6,804 nucleotides of DNA from Hyphomicrobiales bacterium (GTDB lineage Bacteria; Pseudomonadota; Alphaproteobacteria; Rhizobiales; Rhizobiaceae), in contig JAALLB010000098.1 in NCBI GenBank assembly GCA_011087745.1, forward strand, positions 1-6,804. Direction: 5' to 3'. The notes below the pieces were generated by a model. The model saw only the letters and a list, made by a program, of their open reading frames with translations. It was not told the DNA's origin and made no database searches. Numbering within the stretch: position 1 is the stretch's first letter; every line of letters starts with the position of its first letter. Both the position numbers and the translations under genes were made by a program. Positions 5,818-6,804 of this stretch are shown in pieces.

Positions 5818-6642
5818 TTACTCTTCGCCAGCGTAATCATAAACATGATCAGGTGTCGGGAATTGACGTCTTTTTACTTCGTCTGCATATACCTTGGCCA
5901 TCTCTTGAACTTGTTCTCCAAGATTAGCAAAACGTTTGACAAATTTCGGCTTGAAGTCTGTAAACATGCCCAGCATGTCGTCGATTACAAGAATTTGTCC
6001 GTCACAGTAAACCGACGCGCCAATCCCGACGGTTGGAATTGTTAGCTCTTTTGTAACTTTACGTGCCAGAGGGTCTGGCATTTTCTCGCACACTACAGAA
6101 AATGCACCCGCTTCTTGCGCTGCAATCGCATCTTTCATGATGCGGCCTGAGTCATTACCCTTGCCTTGGGTTTTATATCCGCCAAAAACATTGATAGACT
6201 GAGGTGTTAGACCAATGTGAGCCATAACCGGGATGCCTCTGTCCACCAGGTAACGGATTGTTTCCGCCATTACTACGCCACCTTCAAGCTTAACCGCTCC
6301 ACATTCTGTTTCGCGCATTAAAATTGCCGCATTTTCGAAGGCTTGTTCTTTGCTTTTTTCATAAGATCCAAATGGCATATCTAATACAAGGAGCGGTCGC
6401 TTTAAGCCACGACGTACAGCTTTGCCATGGAGCACCATCATATCCATGGTAACACCAAGTGTGTTTGGCATTCCGTGCATCACCATGCCAACACTATCGC
6501 CGACCAGGACCAGATCAGTGTGCTCATCGATCATGCGAGCAATAGGGGTAGTGTATGCTGTTAAGCAAACAATCGGACTATTGCCTTTCATTTCTGAAAT
6601 ATCGGGAGGGGTGAGAGCTTTTATCTTTGTAGTGACGCTCAT
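5818..6642 (-). CDS. panB: 3-methyl-2-oxobutanoate hydroxymethyltransferase (ketopantoate hydroxymethyltransferase)
   Basis: A 274-residue cytoplasmic enzyme that adds a one-carbon unit from 5,10-methylene-tetrahydrofolate to 2-oxoisovalerate, giving ketopantoate, the first step of pantothenate synthesis. Metal-binding residues fit the family: D49 in LVGDS, D88 in LDMPFGSY and E120 in KLEGG. The catalytic glutamate is probably E186 in VVCEKMPD. The HIGLTPQS block (142-149) and GIGASVYCDGQ (207-217) are also typical. The start at ATG 6642 is supported by GAGGAA (6652-6647) four bases upstream. It is the first gene of a panB-panC operon; panE/ilvC and panD functions must lie elsewhere. It draws on the folate one-carbon pool, as methionine synthesis does, but no shared regulation can be seen. 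Confidence 0.97.
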   Translation of the reverse strand: MSVTTKIKALTPPDISEMKGNSPIVCLTAYTTPIARMIDEHTDLVLVGDSVGMVMHGMPNTLGVTMDMMVLHGKAVRRGLKRPLLVLDMPFGSYEKSKEQAFENAAILMRETECGAVKLEGGVVMAETIRYLVDRGIPVMAHIGLTPQSINVFGGYKTQGKGNDSGRIMKDAIAAQEAGAFSVVCEKMPDPLARKVTKELTIPTVGIGASVYCDGQILVIDDMLGMFTDFKPKFVKRFANLGEQVQEMAKVYADEVKRRQFPTPDHVYDYAGEE

Positions 6643-6695
6643 GGGGTTCCTCGTGAAACAAGTCTGTGAACTAATTCAGATGTAAAGTAGGTTGC

Positions 6696-6779
6696 TCAGA
6701 CATACAAGGACTGATGGTACTATCTTCTGAATTTCGCGCTAAAGATTTTATTTTATACTCCGAGTCCTTGAAAATCTGA
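6696..6779. repeat. Long symmetric inverted repeat upstream of panB
   Basis: TCAGA-n4-CAAGGACT (6696-6712) is mirrored by AGTCCTTG-n4-TCTGA (6763-6779), with 13 of 17 positions paired and the same internal spacing, around a 50-base AT-rich centre. It lies 54 bases before the panB start, so on the minus strand it is in the promoter/leader region. It could be paired regulator sites, an RNA stem in the leader, or the ends of a very small decayed element. No clear panB promoter hexamers were found. Confidence 0.4.
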
Positions 6780-6804
6780 TTATTTGGGGTTGACGTTTCA
6801 GGCT

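Noticed and set aside
6671..6804. Minus-strand frame open from the right edge to TAG at 6671-6673 (43 codons)
   Set aside because: It could be the tail of a gene upstream of panB, but 43 open codons are not rare by chance, no motif is seen and an inverted repeat lies inside it.

Overview
The window looks like chromosomal DNA of a free-living, aerobic alphaproteobacterium of moderate GC. This is an inference: the MttB-type methyltransferase, the two-cluster Fe-S protein and the betaine-homocysteine methyltransferase most resemble the set found in Rhizobiales and Rhodospirillales, as recalled rather than searched. There are no rRNA or tRNA genes, transposases, CRISPR arrays or phage genes.

Left edge (1-720): a secreted M15-type murein peptidase gene on the minus strand runs off the left end. 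A 249-base divergent region separates it from the next gene and carries a helical-turn tandem repeat (TTGCGCCARA twice).

One-carbon block (721-4099): a non-pyrrolysine MttB-superfamily methyltransferase (+) is followed on the same strand by a gene for an eight-cysteine ferredoxin-like protein. That gene is split by a one-base frameshift, which I can place at about 2758. Facing it on the minus strand, with overlapping 3' ends, is bmt, a zinc/homocysteine S-methyltransferase. Together they suggest corrinoid-linked demethylation of a quaternary amine such as glycine betaine, tied to methionine synthesis. The corrinoid protein that MttB enzymes need is not in the window.

Intergenic stretch (4100-4551): an AT-rich bmt leader is followed by stacked hairpins ending in a strong intrinsic terminator that has no obvious protein gene in front of it. 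This is a candidate small RNA.

Right part (4552-6804): a small TerB-like helical protein (+) converges, three bases apart, on panB-panC (-), a two-gene operon for the pantoate branch of pantothenate/CoA synthesis. Upstream of panB lies a long symmetric inverted repeat.

The main points of interest are the frameshifted Fe-S gene, the MttB/Fe-S/Bmt grouping with basic tails on both methyltransferases, and the orphan terminator with its hairpins. None of these proves a new system.
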